A DNA stretch of 64,000 bases from assembly GCF_900108085.1 (NCBI RefSeq), contig NZ_FNVR01000004.1:185928-249927 (forward strand), read 5' to 3'. A program made the position numbers and the translations under genes. The notes beneath the pieces are model-generated. The model did not search any database. It saw only the letters and a list, made by a program, of their open reading frames with translations, and had not been told where the DNA came from. Position 1 is the first letter of the stretch; each line of letters starts with the position of its first letter. This document shows, piece after piece, positions 48,176 through 57,825 of this stretch. The DNA comes from Algoriphagus boritolerans DSM 17298 = JCM 18970 (lineage in GTDB: Bacteria; Bacteroidota; Bacteroidia; Cytophagales; Cyclobacteriaceae).

Positions 48176-50593
48176 ATGGTGAGATTTTGTACAGGTCTGT
48201 TTTTCTTTTTTCTTGTTTCGGTTTTTTCTGGATTTTCTCAGACAGACTCATTGACTTTTTCCTTTGGAAAAAGCGATGGGAATCACCCTGATTCCTACAT
48301 TCTTACGGGTAAAATAACCTCAAAAGAAAGTGGTAGACCCATTGAGAGCGTTGGAATCCATGTCGATGGGATATTTACCGGAGTGAGTACGGATCGATTT
48401 GGGACTTATTACCTCACCTTAACTCCGGGATTTCATCGTGTCGTATTTCGCCATATTTCCAATATTCCGGTTTTCACCCAAATTTCGCTTTACGAAAATG
48501 GCGTGGTAAATCTCCAGTTGATTGAAAAGGCTTTCGAACTAGAGGGAGTAGTGGTGATGTCTGATGAGCCTGACCGCAATGTCCGAAATCCGATCACTGG
48601 AGTCACCAAATTGACAACTGCCGAATTGAGAGCCATTCCTGCGTTTTTGGGCGAAGCGGATATTTTCAAAGGACTTCAGCTACTTCCTGGGGTGAGTTCG
48701 GTAGGAGAAGGGACTTCCGGTATTAATGTTCGCGGAGCCAAAGCAGATCAAAATCTTTTGTTGATGAATGAAGTCTTGGTCTTGAGTTCCAATCACGCGC
48801 TGGGCTTCTTGTCAGGCTTCAATACCGATGTCACCGAAAACTTCACGCTGTACAAGGGAAACCTACCGGCAAATTTTGGAGGAAGAGCTGGATCAGCACT
48901 CAACATCCTGATGCGACCGGGAAGCAAAGAAAGCTGGCAGGGGCAAGTCGGAGTGGGGACTTCCAACGGAAAAATCCTGCTGGAAGGACCGATTTTGGAA
49001 GATAAGGTGTCCGTGATTTTTGGTGGTCGGCTTTCCAATGTCAATTGGCTACTAGGTCAGGCACGAGATCTGGATATTCAGAATAGCAAATTGAACTTTT
49101 ATGATGGCTATTTGGGTGTGAATTGGGATCTGGGAAAAGGCCATCAACTCGAAGCCAATACCCTGGTCACCGGGGATGAATTTCAGTTTTCGGATCAGTT
49201 CGGCTACGAATGGGCCAATCGAATCAGTTCTCTGAGGTACAAGGGGATTTTGGGAGAAAATATTTCCCTCACAGGATTGCTGGCGGATGGCAACTTTGAC
49301 AATGCCTTTTTTGATCCCGAGGGAGTAGAGGCTGCCAAGGTGAAAAATGGCATGCGCTATCAGCAGGGCAAGGCTTCGGCAACCTGGGCAAATGACAAAC
49401 TTGCGCTTACAGGTGGCATGGAAGGAATCTATTACCAAGGCAAACCCGAGCGAATTGCGCCTTTTGACGAAACTTCAGCAGTTCAGGTGGAGCAAGTGGG
49501 GAAAGAGCGGGGCTTGGAGCTTTCCGGCTTTTTGACTTTGGAATATGAGTTGGGAGAAAATACCGGTTTTGTTGGAGGGCTGAGGTATTCCACTTATTCC
49601 CAGCTTGGATCAGATACAGTCTATCAATACAATCCCAATGGGCCCATCAGCGCGAATGAAATCAGCGGAGAAACTCCTTTCCCGAAGGGGAAGATAAAAT
49701 CCTATTCCGGCCTGGAACCGAGATTTTCCCTCCGACAAAATCTTAATCCCACACTTTCGATCAAATTGAGCTATGCTCGGCTGTTTCAATACATCCAGTC
49801 TGTGTCCAATACGTTTGGTCCGACTCCGATTGACCTGTGGCAGCTCAGCACGACTTACATCCCACCGCAGCGATCAGACAATTTTTCCTTCGGTGTATTT
49901 AAAAATAAGGCAGACAACAGTTGGGAGTACTCTATTGATGCCTTCTATCGAACTAGTGTCAACCAAGTAGAATACCGGGATTTTGCACAGATTTTCCTGA
50001 ATCCTCACATGGAAACAGAGTTGGTCTTTGGAAAAGGGGAGGCCTATGGTGTGGAGTTTTTGATCAAAAAGAACCTTGGAGTGGTGACGGGCTGGCTGGC
50101 TTATACCTATTCGAGGTCCTTTTTCACTTCCCAAAGCGGGTTTAGTGAAGAGCAGATCAATCAAAATGAGCGCTTTCCCTCGAATTACGATAAGCCGCAC
50201 GAAGTCAATTTCATTCTCAGCCGTAAGATGTACCCGAGAGGACTTTTCAATTTCTCGGTCAACTATGCCACTGGCCGGCCAGTGAGTGCGGTGAGCGCCT
50301 CTTATATCCTAAATGGAGGACTGGTCGTACCGGATTACACCAATAGAAATCAATACCGAATTCCGGATTATTTTCGGGTTGATCTATCCTACACCGTGGA
50401 GAAAGTCTTTTCCAAAAGAGGAGACAGTCTCAATTTCAGTATTTACAATCTATTTGGAAGGAAAAATGCCTACTCTGTCTTTTGGCAAAAGGACAGTGAT
50501 TCGCAGGAGTTGAGACCCTATCGACTGGCGATTTTGGGGTCAATTTTTCCATCCATTACCTACAGCATCAAATGGGGAGGGAGCAATGAATAA
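48176..50593 (+). CDS. TonB-dependent receptor with CarboxypepD_reg domain
   Basis: I start at ATG 48176 (MVRFCTGLFFFF), which gives a clean signal peptide ending at FSGFSQ; about 805 residues. A carboxypeptidase-regulatory-like domain (about 35-115) precedes the plug (ITGVTKLTTAELRAIPAFLGE, LLPGVSSVGEGTSGINVRGA) and a beta barrel with a C-terminal aromatic end. It imports or binds a large ligand using TonB energy; the ligand is unknown. The downstream DUF4249 gene overlaps it by eight bases, a pairing common in Bacteroidota. Confidence 0.92.
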   Translation: MVRFCTGLFFFFLVSVFSGFSQTDSLTFSFGKSDGNHPDSYILTGKITSKESGRPIESVGIHVDGIFTGVSTDRFGTYYLTLTPGFHRVVFRHISNIPVFTQISLYENGVVNLQLIEKAFELEGVVVMSDEPDRNVRNPITGVTKLTTAELRAIPAFLGEADIFKGLQLLPGVSSVGEGTSGINVRGAKADQNLLLMNEVLVLSSNHALGFLSGFNTDVTENFTLYKGNLPANFGGRAGSALNILMRPGSKESWQGQVGVGTSNGKILLEGPILEDKVSVIFGGRLSNVNWLLGQARDLDIQNSKLNFYDGYLGVNWDLGKGHQLEANTLVTGDEFQFSDQFGYEWANRISSLRYKGILGENISLTGLLADGNFDNAFFDPEGVEAAKVKNGMRYQQGKASATWANDKLALTGGMEGIYYQGKPERIAPFDETSAVQVEQVGKERGLELSGFLTLEYELGENTGFVGGLRYSTYSQLGSDTVYQYNPNGPISANEISGETPFPKGKIKSYSGLEPRFSLRQNLNPTLSIKLSYARLFQYIQSVSNTFGPTPIDLWQLSTTYIPPQRSDNFSFGVFKNKADNSWEYSIDAFYRTSVNQVEYRDFAQIFLNPHMETELVFGKGEAYGVEFLIKKNLGVVTGWLAYTYSRSFFTSQSGFSEEQINQNERFPSNYDKPHEVNFILSRKMYPRGLFNFSVNYATGRPVSAVSASYILNGGLVVPDYTNRNQYRIPDYFRVDLSYTVEKVFSKRGDSLNFSIYNLFGRKNAYSVFWQKDSDSQELRPYRLAILGSIFPSITYSIKWGGSNE

Positions 50594-51701
50594 GTTTAGA
50601 ATTTTAAGTTTGCTGTGTATTTTTCTAGGCTTTAATTCCTGCGTGGAGCAGATCGAATTTGAGTTGGAAAAGACCGAGCGGGAGCGATTGATTGTGTCAG
50701 GGACATTGACCAATCTGAATGAGCCTCAAGTGGTTTTTCTTTCAGAAACTACCTCTCAGGCCAGGAAGCCATTACTTTCTGATGAGGAAAATGGATATTT
50801 CACCTTGGATGATAAACCGAGACCGGTAAGAGGTGCAAGAGTGACCTTGGAATATGAAGGGATTGCAAACCCGGGAAAAGAATTTCGTGAAACCAAGCCG
50901 GGAAGGTATGAGCTACTCGAAAATTCAGTATTCGGAGTAGGATCAGCTGTAGGATATTTTTTGCAAATACAAGTAGGAGACCGAATCTATCGTTCAGAAG
51001 TACAAACGTTCCCTCAGGCCATTGGATCGGATGAACTGAGTTTTTCCTTTGAGCGAACTCGATTGGGTGATAATCCAGACGCCGCTCAGGTAGTAATTCA
51101 ATCCGAAGTGACATTACCGGAACAAGTAGGAGATTATTACCTGCGGTGGACTGTGGATGAAGCGTATTTTTGGGATTTGACTTTCTTCCCAAACTCATTC
51201 AATCGGCCTCCTCCAGATTGTATCGTGTTTGGTTTCCCAGATCCGGAGCGGATCACACTGATCAATGGAGATTTACTAAATCGACCCGGAGGGAAAAGCA
51301 CTCAAATCGTAGCCAAACGTCTTGTAGACCAATCATTTCTAAGCAGGCACTTTTTCAATGTCAGGCAATTGAGCATATCCAAAGATGCCTATGATTATTG
51401 GAGAAGAGTTCGTGAATTGGTAAACAACACTGGGTCTGTATTTGATTCCCCACCAGCCCCAATTCGCGGGAATCTCTACAATGTCAATGATCCCGATGAA
51501 GTCGTTTTAGGCTATTTTGAAGTTGCTACAGCTAAGGTTTCCCGGATCTATACCACTTTTGGGGATGTCCCTTTCTTTTTGGAGAAAAGTTGTGAATATG
51601 TCCCAGGTCGCAGGAGAGATCAGTACGATCCCAGATGCCTGAGCTGCAATGTATTTCCGGATAGTCAGGGATTCTACCCGGAGTGGTGGTTTGACGAGTG
51701 A
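50586..51701 (+). CDS. DUF4249 lipoprotein
   Basis: 371 residues; lipoprotein signal with FLGFNSC (Cys19) and the conserved start of the family (LIVSGTLTNLNEPQVVFLSE), later RLVDQSFLS, and a Cys-containing C-terminus (CEYVPGRR, CLSC). DUF4249 proteins are surface or periplasmic partners of TonB receptors by repeated association; their chemistry is unknown. Overlaps the receptor gene by eight bases. Confidence 0.9.
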   Translation: MNKFRILSLLCIFLGFNSCVEQIEFELEKTERERLIVSGTLTNLNEPQVVFLSETTSQARKPLLSDEENGYFTLDDKPRPVRGARVTLEYEGIANPGKEFRETKPGRYELLENSVFGVGSAVGYFLQIQVGDRIYRSEVQTFPQAIGSDELSFSFERTRLGDNPDAAQVVIQSEVTLPEQVGDYYLRWTVDEAYFWDLTFFPNSFNRPPPDCIVFGFPDPERITLINGDLLNRPGGKSTQIVAKRLVDQSFLSRHFFNVRQLSISKDAYDYWRRVRELVNNTGSVFDSPPAPIRGNLYNVNDPDEVVLGYFEVATAKVSRIYTTFGDVPFFLEKSCEYVPGRRRDQYDPRCLSCNVFPDSQGFYPEWWFDE

Positions 51702-51746
51702 GAATAAACGGTTGGAAGGTGGTAAAGTTGTAAAGTGGCGTCAGGC

Positions 51747-52122
51747 TGAGTCTTAAATATCCTGCGAACATACCAAATGGAAATGACAGGGTTTTTGAAG
51801 CTCAAAGCCATAAAATTCTTGATTTACGATTGAAGTTTAGCTGTTTAGACAAAACATTGATCGGAAGGGCGCGGTGGGAGGGTTTGCCAGCGAGCCAGCG
51901 TTCGGCCTCGTGCGGTTGGAGCTTTGGCAAATCTTGTCCCGATAGTTATCGGGATTTTGGTTCTTTTGGATCAAGCCAAAAGCACGAAGAAAAAAGGATT
52001 GCCTAAACTGTTATTAAATCAGCGAATAATAAGTTAACCTTTGGAAATCGAACCGTCCCTTTCAGAATAAACTATGGAAATTTCAGTATTTTCAAAATCC
52101 TATACACGCTGTCATCGGTAGC
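51747..52122 (+). repeat. ~375-bp dispersed repeat, copy A
   Basis: Nearly identical, in inverted orientation, to 60833-61206. It ends in TGAGTCTTAAATATCC on the left and GTCATCGGTAGC on the right, holds the hairpin TCCCGATAGTTATCGGGA and a GC-rich centre. A frame from TTG 51830 to 52006 is open in both copies with the same peptide apart from a few residues, but its translation is doubtful. It looks like a non-autonomous mobile or dispersed element. Confidence 0.85.
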
Positions 52123-52221
52123 GGAGGCGAGCCCTTTTTAGTAAATGTTAAATGGGGATTAGTAAGTTTTCAATTCAAAACTTTCACCGTGTATTCGGAA
52201 GTTTTATTGCTAAAAAATTTA

Positions 52222-52250
52222 CCCCTCCCGAATCGCTTCAGGAGGGGTTT
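52222..52250. terminator. Terminator between the DUF4249 region and the M20 gene
   Basis: CCCCTCC pairs with GGAGGGG, with a further GAA/TTC inside, followed by TTTTCT on the plus strand and TAAATTTTTT on the minus strand. Likely terminates the M20 gene on the minus strand and may work both ways. Confidence 0.8.
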
Positions 52251-52281
52251 TCTATAGGTTATGGCCTATGAGCTGTCTTAT

Positions 52282-53574
52282 TCACTTTTTCATTTCCATG
52301 TAATCCACCACAAAATAGCTCATCGCGCGTACACCTAAAACGAAGCCGCTTTCATCAATTACAAAATCCGGTGTATGGTGTGAAGGGGTGGTCAAAGGAT
52401 CACCGCCTTTTTTCATACCACCTAGAAAAATGAAGAATCCCGGTTTTTCTCTTTGGAAAAAACTGAAATCCTCCGCACCTGTCACAGGATCCATGGCTAT
52501 GACATTGTCAGGTCCTGCAGCCGCAGTTAGTGAAGGAAGCATTTGATTGGTGAGTTCAGGTGGATTTACAGTTGAGGGATAGAGTTTTCCAATTTTTACA
52601 TCTGCCTTAGCCCCCGCACTTTCTGCAATCTTGGTGATGATGTCAGTTATCCTACGGTGAACCAAGGCCTGCTGCTCATCTCCAAAGGTTCGGATGGTTC
52701 CGATCATCTCTACTTTTTCGGGAATAATGTTATGCCGAATTCCACCATGAACTGCTCCTATGGTGACTACGGCTGGATTTTCCGTGATATTGACTGTTCT
52801 AGAAAGGATAGTTTGGAGACCAAGAATAGCCTGAGCGGAGGTGACGATCGGGTCTACGCCTGACCAAGGAGAAGCGCCATGCGCCTGAGTCCCCGAGATG
52901 GTTACGTCCAAATTATCCACTGCTGCCATAAACGGACCAGAGCGATAGCCGATTTTCCCGGCTTCTATCTGAGCCCAAATGTGTAAACCAAAGATGGCGT
53001 CTACATTGCTCATCACGCCTTCTTCCACCATTTGTTTTGCTCCGAATGTCGTCACCCCCGGTTCATAGATGCCCTCCTCAGCAGGCTGAAAGACAAATTT
53101 GACAGAACCCTCCAATTGATCTTTCATTCCAGCAAGAACTTCTGCCACACCCATCAAAATAGCAACATGAGAATCGTGACCGCAGGCATGCATGACGCCG
53201 GTTTCCTGTCCGTTGTAGGTACTGGTATTTAATGATCGGAACGTAAGATTATTTCGTTCACTCACAGGCAGCGCATCCATATCTGCCCGAAGTGCCACCA
53301 TTGGCCCAGTTTTTCCACCTTGGAGAACTCCTACCACTCCGGTGACCGCGACATTTTCAGTCACCTCCATTCCCAAGGCGCGCAGGTGATCAGCTACAAT
53401 CTTGGCAGTACGGAATTCCTTGTTGCCCAATTCAGGATATTGGTGGAAGTCCCTTCTCCATTCGATTACTTTAGTCTCAATGGCGGAAGCTTTTCGGTCA
53501 ATCGGTTCATGCAGGTTGGATTGACCAAGTACTGCTAAAGGAAGTAAAAACAGGGAAATGAGAATCTTTTTCAT
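52282..53574 (-). CDS. Exported M20-family amidohydrolase, copy 1
   Basis: 430 residues with a signal peptide (AVLGQS cut) and the M20D marks ALRADMDALPVSE, HACGHDSH (metal Cys and His), FQPAEEG, GLHIW, and GAEDFSFF. These enzymes hydrolyse N-acyl amino acids or amide conjugates with two metal ions; export suggests a periplasmic substrate. It is a paralogue of the next gene, 138 bases away, so a tandem duplication. Confidence 0.93.
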   Translation of the reverse strand: MKKILISLFLLPLAVLGQSNLHEPIDRKASAIETKVIEWRRDFHQYPELGNKEFRTAKIVADHLRALGMEVTENVAVTGVVGVLQGGKTGPMVALRADMDALPVSERNNLTFRSLNTSTYNGQETGVMHACGHDSHVAILMGVAEVLAGMKDQLEGSVKFVFQPAEEGIYEPGVTTFGAKQMVEEGVMSNVDAIFGLHIWAQIEAGKIGYRSGPFMAAVDNLDVTISGTQAHGASPWSGVDPIVTSAQAILGLQTILSRTVNITENPAVVTIGAVHGGIRHNIIPEKVEMIGTIRTFGDEQQALVHRRITDIITKIAESAGAKADVKIGKLYPSTVNPPELTNQMLPSLTAAAGPDNVIAMDPVTGAEDFSFFQREKPGFFIFLGGMKKGGDPLTTPSHHTPDFVIDESGFVLGVRAMSYFVVDYMEMKK

Positions 53575-53712
53575 AAAGCTAAACTTAGGTACGGTAATGA
53601 GAATTTGATTTTTCGGCAGAAAGTTTTCTTTAAATTATCCAAATCCCACTTAAGAAATCATGGGTTCTTTTCTTGTGTTTTGAGGGATTTTCCGGATGAA
53701 AAATGGAAAAAC

Positions 53713-55005
53713 CTATTTTTTCATTCCCATGTAATCCACTACGAAATAGCTTAATACGCGCATGCCCAAGACAAATCCTCCCTCGTCAATGTAGAAATCA
53801 GGCGTATGATGGGATGGTGTTTTGGTTGGGTCACCACCCTTTTTCATGCCACCCAGGGAAATAAAAAGCCCCGGCTTTTCGCGTTGGAAAAAACTGAAAT
53901 CCTCCGCACCGGTGATCAATGGATTGGTAAGCACATTGCCTTCTCCTGCGGCCGCCAAAATGGTAGGCCCCATTAGTTCGGTAAGTTCCGGGTCATTTAC
54001 CGTAGCAGGATAGAGTTTGGTGATGTTGACATCAGCCTTGCCGCCTGCACTTTCCGCAATGTTGGTGGCAATCTCATTGACCCGCTTATGTACGAGATTT
54101 TGTTGGTCGTCTCCGAATGTCCGAATGGTACCGATCATTTCTACTTTTTCAGGAATGATATTGTGCCGAATTCCACCATGTATTGCTCCCACAGTGACAA
54201 TAGCCGGAGCTGCGGTAATGTTGACATTTCTGGAAATAATGGTTTGCAGGCCACTGATTATTTGGGCGGAAGTAACGATAGGATCCACTCCAGACCAAGG
54301 AGAAGCTCCGTGCGCTTGAGTTCCATGGACAGTGATTTCCAGGTTGTCAACTCCAGCTAAAGCAGGTCCGGATCGATAGCCGATCTTCCCTACTTCCATC
54401 TGTGAACCGATATGCAAGCCGAAAACTGCATCCACGTCCTTCATCACGCCTTCTTCCACCATCTGCTTGGCACCCCAAGAGGTCACTCCCTCCTGATAGA
54501 TTCCTTCTTCAGCAGGCTGAAAAAGAAATTTCACAGTACCCTGAAGTTCATTTTTCATTCCAGCCAAAACTTCAGCCACGCCCATCAAAATCGCCACATG
54601 GGTATCGTGACCACAGGCATGCATAACGCCTGTTTCCTGTCCGTTGTATGTAGCAGTTACGGTTGATTTGAAAGGTAAATCCACTCGTTCCGTTACCGGA
54701 AGCGCATCCATATCGGCGCGAAGTGCGACGACAGGACCCGGTTTTCCGCCTTTGAGAATTCCTACTACTCCTGTCACAGCAACACCTTCCTGCACGTCGA
54801 TTCCTAAGGAACGCAGGTGATCTGCAACCATTTTTGCAGTCCGTATTTCGTTGTTTCCGAGTTCAGGATTTTGGTGGATGTCTCTGCGCCACTCGATGAC
54901 TTTGTCTTCGATTGCGGTAGCTTTTTTATCGATTTCAGGTCGGAGTTTGGTTTGGCCAAAGGCCGTTCCGCTGATCAGAAGTAGTGGGAGTAGTAGTTTT
55001 TTCAT
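53713..55005 (-). CDS. Exported M20-family amidohydrolase, copy 2
   Basis: Also 430 residues and similar to copy 1 along its whole length, with the same metal motifs (HACGHDTH, FQPAEEG, GAEDFSFF) and a signal peptide ending GTAFGQT. A visible difference near the active site is GLHIGSQ here versus GLHIWAQ in copy 1, which may alter substrate range. Upstream of copy 1 on the minus strand; the two may be co-transcribed. Confidence 0.93.
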   Translation of the reverse strand: MKKLLLPLLLISGTAFGQTKLRPEIDKKATAIEDKVIEWRRDIHQNPELGNNEIRTAKMVADHLRSLGIDVQEGVAVTGVVGILKGGKPGPVVALRADMDALPVTERVDLPFKSTVTATYNGQETGVMHACGHDTHVAILMGVAEVLAGMKNELQGTVKFLFQPAEEGIYQEGVTSWGAKQMVEEGVMKDVDAVFGLHIGSQMEVGKIGYRSGPALAGVDNLEITVHGTQAHGASPWSGVDPIVTSAQIISGLQTIISRNVNITAAPAIVTVGAIHGGIRHNIIPEKVEMIGTIRTFGDDQQNLVHKRVNEIATNIAESAGGKADVNITKLYPATVNDPELTELMGPTILAAAGEGNVLTNPLITGAEDFSFFQREKPGLFISLGGMKKGGDPTKTPSHHTPDFYIDEGGFVLGMRVLSYFVVDYMGMKK

Positions 55006-55154
55006 AATAAACTAAGGTTGATTGTTCGGTTAGCGGTTATTTGGTTTGGTGAAAATAAGGATTGATGATTTATAATTCCCTTCCCCGTCTGATTAAATCC
55101 AGGTCAGGGAAACTTTTCACTGTTATTTTCCTTTACCTGTAGAAAGAAATTACT

Positions 55155-55853
55155 ATGGAGCTTAAAAATAAAATCGCAGTCGTCACCGGAGTCAGCAAAG
55201 GTCTCGGTCTCGAAGTAGTGAAGCAATTATTGGAAAAAGGTACTGTTGTAGCAGGCTGGGGAAGAACAGCACCCGATCTGAAGCATGGGAATTTTCACTT
55301 TTTTTCCTGCGATGTGTCTCGGGAAGATCAAGTTGAAAAGGCTTATTCAGCAACAGTGAAAATGCTGGGAGAGGACATCCGGATTTTGGTGAATAATGCA
55401 GGATTTGGAATAGCCGGGAAATTTGAAGAAATGTCCTCCGAAGACTGGAAGTCCATGTTTGACACCAATGTGCATGGGATTTTTTACGTCAGCAAACGAT
55501 TGGTACCAGCTATGAAAGCCGCCGATGAAGGGCATATTCTCAATGTAGCCTCCATCGCAGGACTGAATGGCGTAGCCAACTTTGCGGGATATGTCGGCAC
55601 CAAACATGCGGTAAGAGGAATTTCCCATTCGATGTATATGGAGTTGAGGGATTTTGGGATCAAAGTCTCTACGATCTATCCCGGCTCTATCCAGACTAAC
55701 TTCTTTGATAAAATAGAAGGGACGACTACTAACGAGAACATGATGCGACCTGAAGATGTGGCTCAGACCATCGTTCAGACGCTGGAAACTCATCCGAATT
55801 ACTTTGTGGCGGATGTGGAGTGTAGGCCGCTTAGGCCGAAGGGGAAGAAGTAG
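55155..55853 (+). CDS. Short-chain dehydrogenase/reductase
   Basis: 232 residues: TGVSKGLG cofactor loop at 12-19, NNAG, catalytic Ser in NVASIAG and YVGTK (Tyr-Lys). The basic GWGRT after the second strand fits NADP(H). The PG motif (YPGSI) follows. Substrate unknown; FabG-like folds cannot be separated further by eye. Confidence 0.92.
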   Translation: MELKNKIAVVTGVSKGLGLEVVKQLLEKGTVVAGWGRTAPDLKHGNFHFFSCDVSREDQVEKAYSATVKMLGEDIRILVNNAGFGIAGKFEEMSSEDWKSMFDTNVHGIFYVSKRLVPAMKAADEGHILNVASIAGLNGVANFAGYVGTKHAVRGISHSMYMELRDFGIKVSTIYPGSIQTNFFDKIEGTTTNENMMRPEDVAQTIVQTLETHPNYFVADVECRPLRPKGKK

Positions 55854-55886
55854 GTTCCCGGTAACATAATTTGACTTGGCCATTTT

Positions 55887-55937
55887 GTGTCAGCCCAAGC
55901 GGAGTCGAGGACCCTTCGACTCTGCTCAGGGTGACAC
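55887..55937. repeat. Intergenic inverted repeat with CCCTTCGACT/AGTCGA core
   Basis: GTGTCA...TGACAC ends enclose a long imperfect stem containing GGAGTCGA and TCGACTCTGCTCAGGG. The CTTCGACTCTGCTCAGGGTGACA text is a common dispersed repeat in Bacteroidota genomes as far as I recall. It lies right after the SDR gene and could also act as a transcript end. Confidence 0.6.
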
Positions 55938-55964
55938 CCCTCCCACTGCTTTCGAGGTAATTAA

Positions 55965-56006
55965 CTGTCATTTCCATTTTGTATGTTCGCAGAAAATTTA
56001 AGACTC
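55965..56006 (+). repeat. Partial copy (one end) of the ~375-bp dispersed repeat
   Basis: 42 bases (CTGTCATTTCCATTTTGTATG onward to TTTAAGACTC) match the right end of copy B at 61165-61206 with about three differences and in the same orientation. The remainder of the element is missing or replaced by the inverted repeat just to the left. Confidence 0.7.
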
Positions 56007-56358
56007 TGACTGATACATTATTTTCGCATTTATTAATCTTTTATTGATGCTTGAGTTGAGGCCATTTTGATCTACCGGGGACATTGCAATTAATCATTTA
56101 GGGAGGCCTATTTTTTTGATTTAATACAAAAAACTATCAAAAAAGGAATAAAAATTTTTTTTAATTTTTTAGTCAAAAAACAAAACTAAATTCTGAATTT
56201 ATATTAAATTATTAGGGAGGGGGGAGAGAATATTTCGTAAAAATAGAATTTATATTTTTTTTGGAATATTCTAAGAATTAATTGACTTGAATTTTTTTTT
56301 GTGTTTTAGATTTTTCTAATTACAATTGGTAATTCAATTAACCAAAAACACATACTTT
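56007..56358. other. AT-rich leader of the Cys-rich peptide cassette
   Basis: About 350 bases, very AT-rich, with one purine-rich block (GGGAGGGGGGAGAG around 56215). No ORF or clear promoter box; a long 5' leader or the insertion boundary of the following AT-rich cassette. Confidence 0.4.
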
Positions 56359-56613
56359 ATGAAAAGGAAATTATCCGTTATTTTAACTATGTTTGGAGTA
56401 TTCTTTCTCTCCTCTTTAACCATGGAATTAACTTTAGAACCTGAGAACAATGATTCTGTTTTCAGTTTATTTGTAACTCCGGGGTTTTCCCAAGGAATGG
56501 GTGGGGGTGGTGAGCCGTCGGCTTATTGCGGTCCACTTATGGGCAATGAAGCCGGTACTAGGTACTGCTGTGCTAACACAAATGAATATTATTGTTATGC
56601 TGCTGGATGTTAA
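56359..56613 (+). CDS. Small secreted Cys-rich peptide (NVEALA-like)
   Basis: 84 residues from ATG 56359 (MKRKLSVILTMF): a hydrophobic signal (about 5-22), a spacer ending in a run QGMGGGGEPS, and a C-terminal block with five Cys at 57, 70, 71, 79 and 84, the last residue. The layout resembles the NVEALA-type small exported peptides of Bacteroidota, though the NVEA word is absent. It precedes a beta-propeller lipoprotein and a thioredoxin-like lipoprotein, suggesting that the Cys block is oxidised outside the cytoplasm. Function unknown; signalling peptide or bacteriocin-like roles are guesses. Confidence 0.7.
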   Translation: MKRKLSVILTMFGVFFLSSLTMELTLEPENNDSVFSLFVTPGFSQGMGGGGEPSAYCGPLMGNEAGTRYCCANTNEYYCYAAGC

Positions 56614-56640
56614 ATCCAAAAATTTTAATAGAGGTATAAG

Positions 56641-56648
56641 TAATTTTG
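56641..56648 (+). promoter_or_regulatory. Candidate -7 box ahead of the beta-propeller gene
   Basis: TAATTTTG fits TAnnTTTG 29 bases before the ATG; no matching -33 box is seen. Confidence 0.3.
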
Positions 56649-56676
56649 TACATCTATTAAATAATCGTTAAAATTT

Positions 56677-57825
56677 ATGAAATATTTTCTTTGGAGTATT
56701 GGCTTCATTTTTTTGTTGAGTTGTTCTGGAGAGGAACAAAGCGAGATCAGAAATCAATATAAGGTAATCGATCAAAATCTTCCCTCTATTAATGAAGGGG
56801 TTAATTTGTCTAATTTTTTAACTATAAATAATGTTGTTCTTTTAGAATCAACTGATAGTTCGCTTATTGATTTTATTCATAAAGTGGTTGAAGATGAGTT
56901 TTATTTTGTTAAAGGAGGTAAGTCTGTTTATAAATTTAGTAAATCTGGAGAATTTATTTCAAAAATTTCTAGAGAAAAAGATGGGCCAAATCAATTTTCT
57001 AATCTAACTGACATAATATCTTTAAATGATGAAAATAGGCTGTGGGTCTATGATTCTCGTTCTCGAAAAATTTTTCAATTTGATTATGATTTCAATCTTG
57101 AGATTGATTTTAATTTAAATCACCCTTTTTTTGGGATTGAAAAACTAAGAGAAGGTTTAATTGGTACTCCTGGATATATGCTTGTTTTAGATGATCCCTA
57201 TTCCTTATTTTATTTTAAAGGAGATAATTTAGCAAGTGGATATAAATTTGATAGAAGTCTTCTTTCTTTTAACTTAGAAAAGTCTAGGTATTTACATGTC
57301 ATGAGACATGATTTTTTTTCAAAACTTGATTCAGAAGGATATAATTTTGTAAATTCTTTTAATGACACGATTTATCACATTAAAGAAACAGGAAATCTGT
57401 CTCCTGCATATGTTATTGATTTTGGTGAAAACAAGTTACTTGAATCAGATTTATTGGGGAAAGGATATTCATCAATAGTAGATGTCTTTCAATTTATCAA
57501 TTCTACTGATAAGTCGTTTAATGTTGGGAACGTATTTGAATCCAAAAAATTTCTAATTTATCGATTTTTCAATCAGGGAAAAGCCTTTTTATCAGTATAT
57601 GATAAATCTACTAACAAATTGGTATCGGGGCATCGCATTATATTGGATTATAAAGGTAAATCAATAGAGCTACCTTTGGATGAAGAAATTAAAATTGGAT
57701 CTTTTGGAAATGGGAGAGGTTATCTGGTACTGCCATCCGAATCAAGCGTGCTTGGTGAATTCCAGAAAGATTTTGGAGTTGTAGACGGAGATAATCCTTT
57801 GTTATTAATTTTTAATGAAAGGTAA
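56677..57825 (+). CDS. 6-bladed beta-propeller lipoprotein
   Basis: 382 residues with a lipoprotein signal (FLLSCSG, Cys16) and repeated propeller-like strands: FYFVKGGKSVYKFSKSGEFISKI, LWVYDSRSRKIFQFD, a pattern typical of the Bacteroidota 6-bladed beta-propeller (DUF4934/TolB-like) families. Strongly AT-rich compared with its neighbours. It overlaps the next gene by 11 bases and follows the Cys-rich peptide by about 60 bases. Likely binds a peptide or surface ligand; the exact role is unknown. Confidence 0.8.
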   Translation: MKYFLWSIGFIFLLSCSGEEQSEIRNQYKVIDQNLPSINEGVNLSNFLTINNVVLLESTDSSLIDFIHKVVEDEFYFVKGGKSVYKFSKSGEFISKISREKDGPNQFSNLTDIISLNDENRLWVYDSRSRKIFQFDYDFNLEIDFNLNHPFFGIEKLREGLIGTPGYMLVLDDPYSLFYFKGDNLASGYKFDRSLLSFNLEKSRYLHVMRHDFFSKLDSEGYNFVNSFNDTIYHIKETGNLSPAYVIDFGENKLLESDLLGKGYSSIVDVFQFINSTDKSFNVGNVFESKKFLIYRFFNQGKAFLSVYDKSTNKLVSGHRIILDYKGKSIELPLDEEIKIGSFGNGRGYLVLPSESSVLGEFQKDFGVVDGDNPLLLIFNER

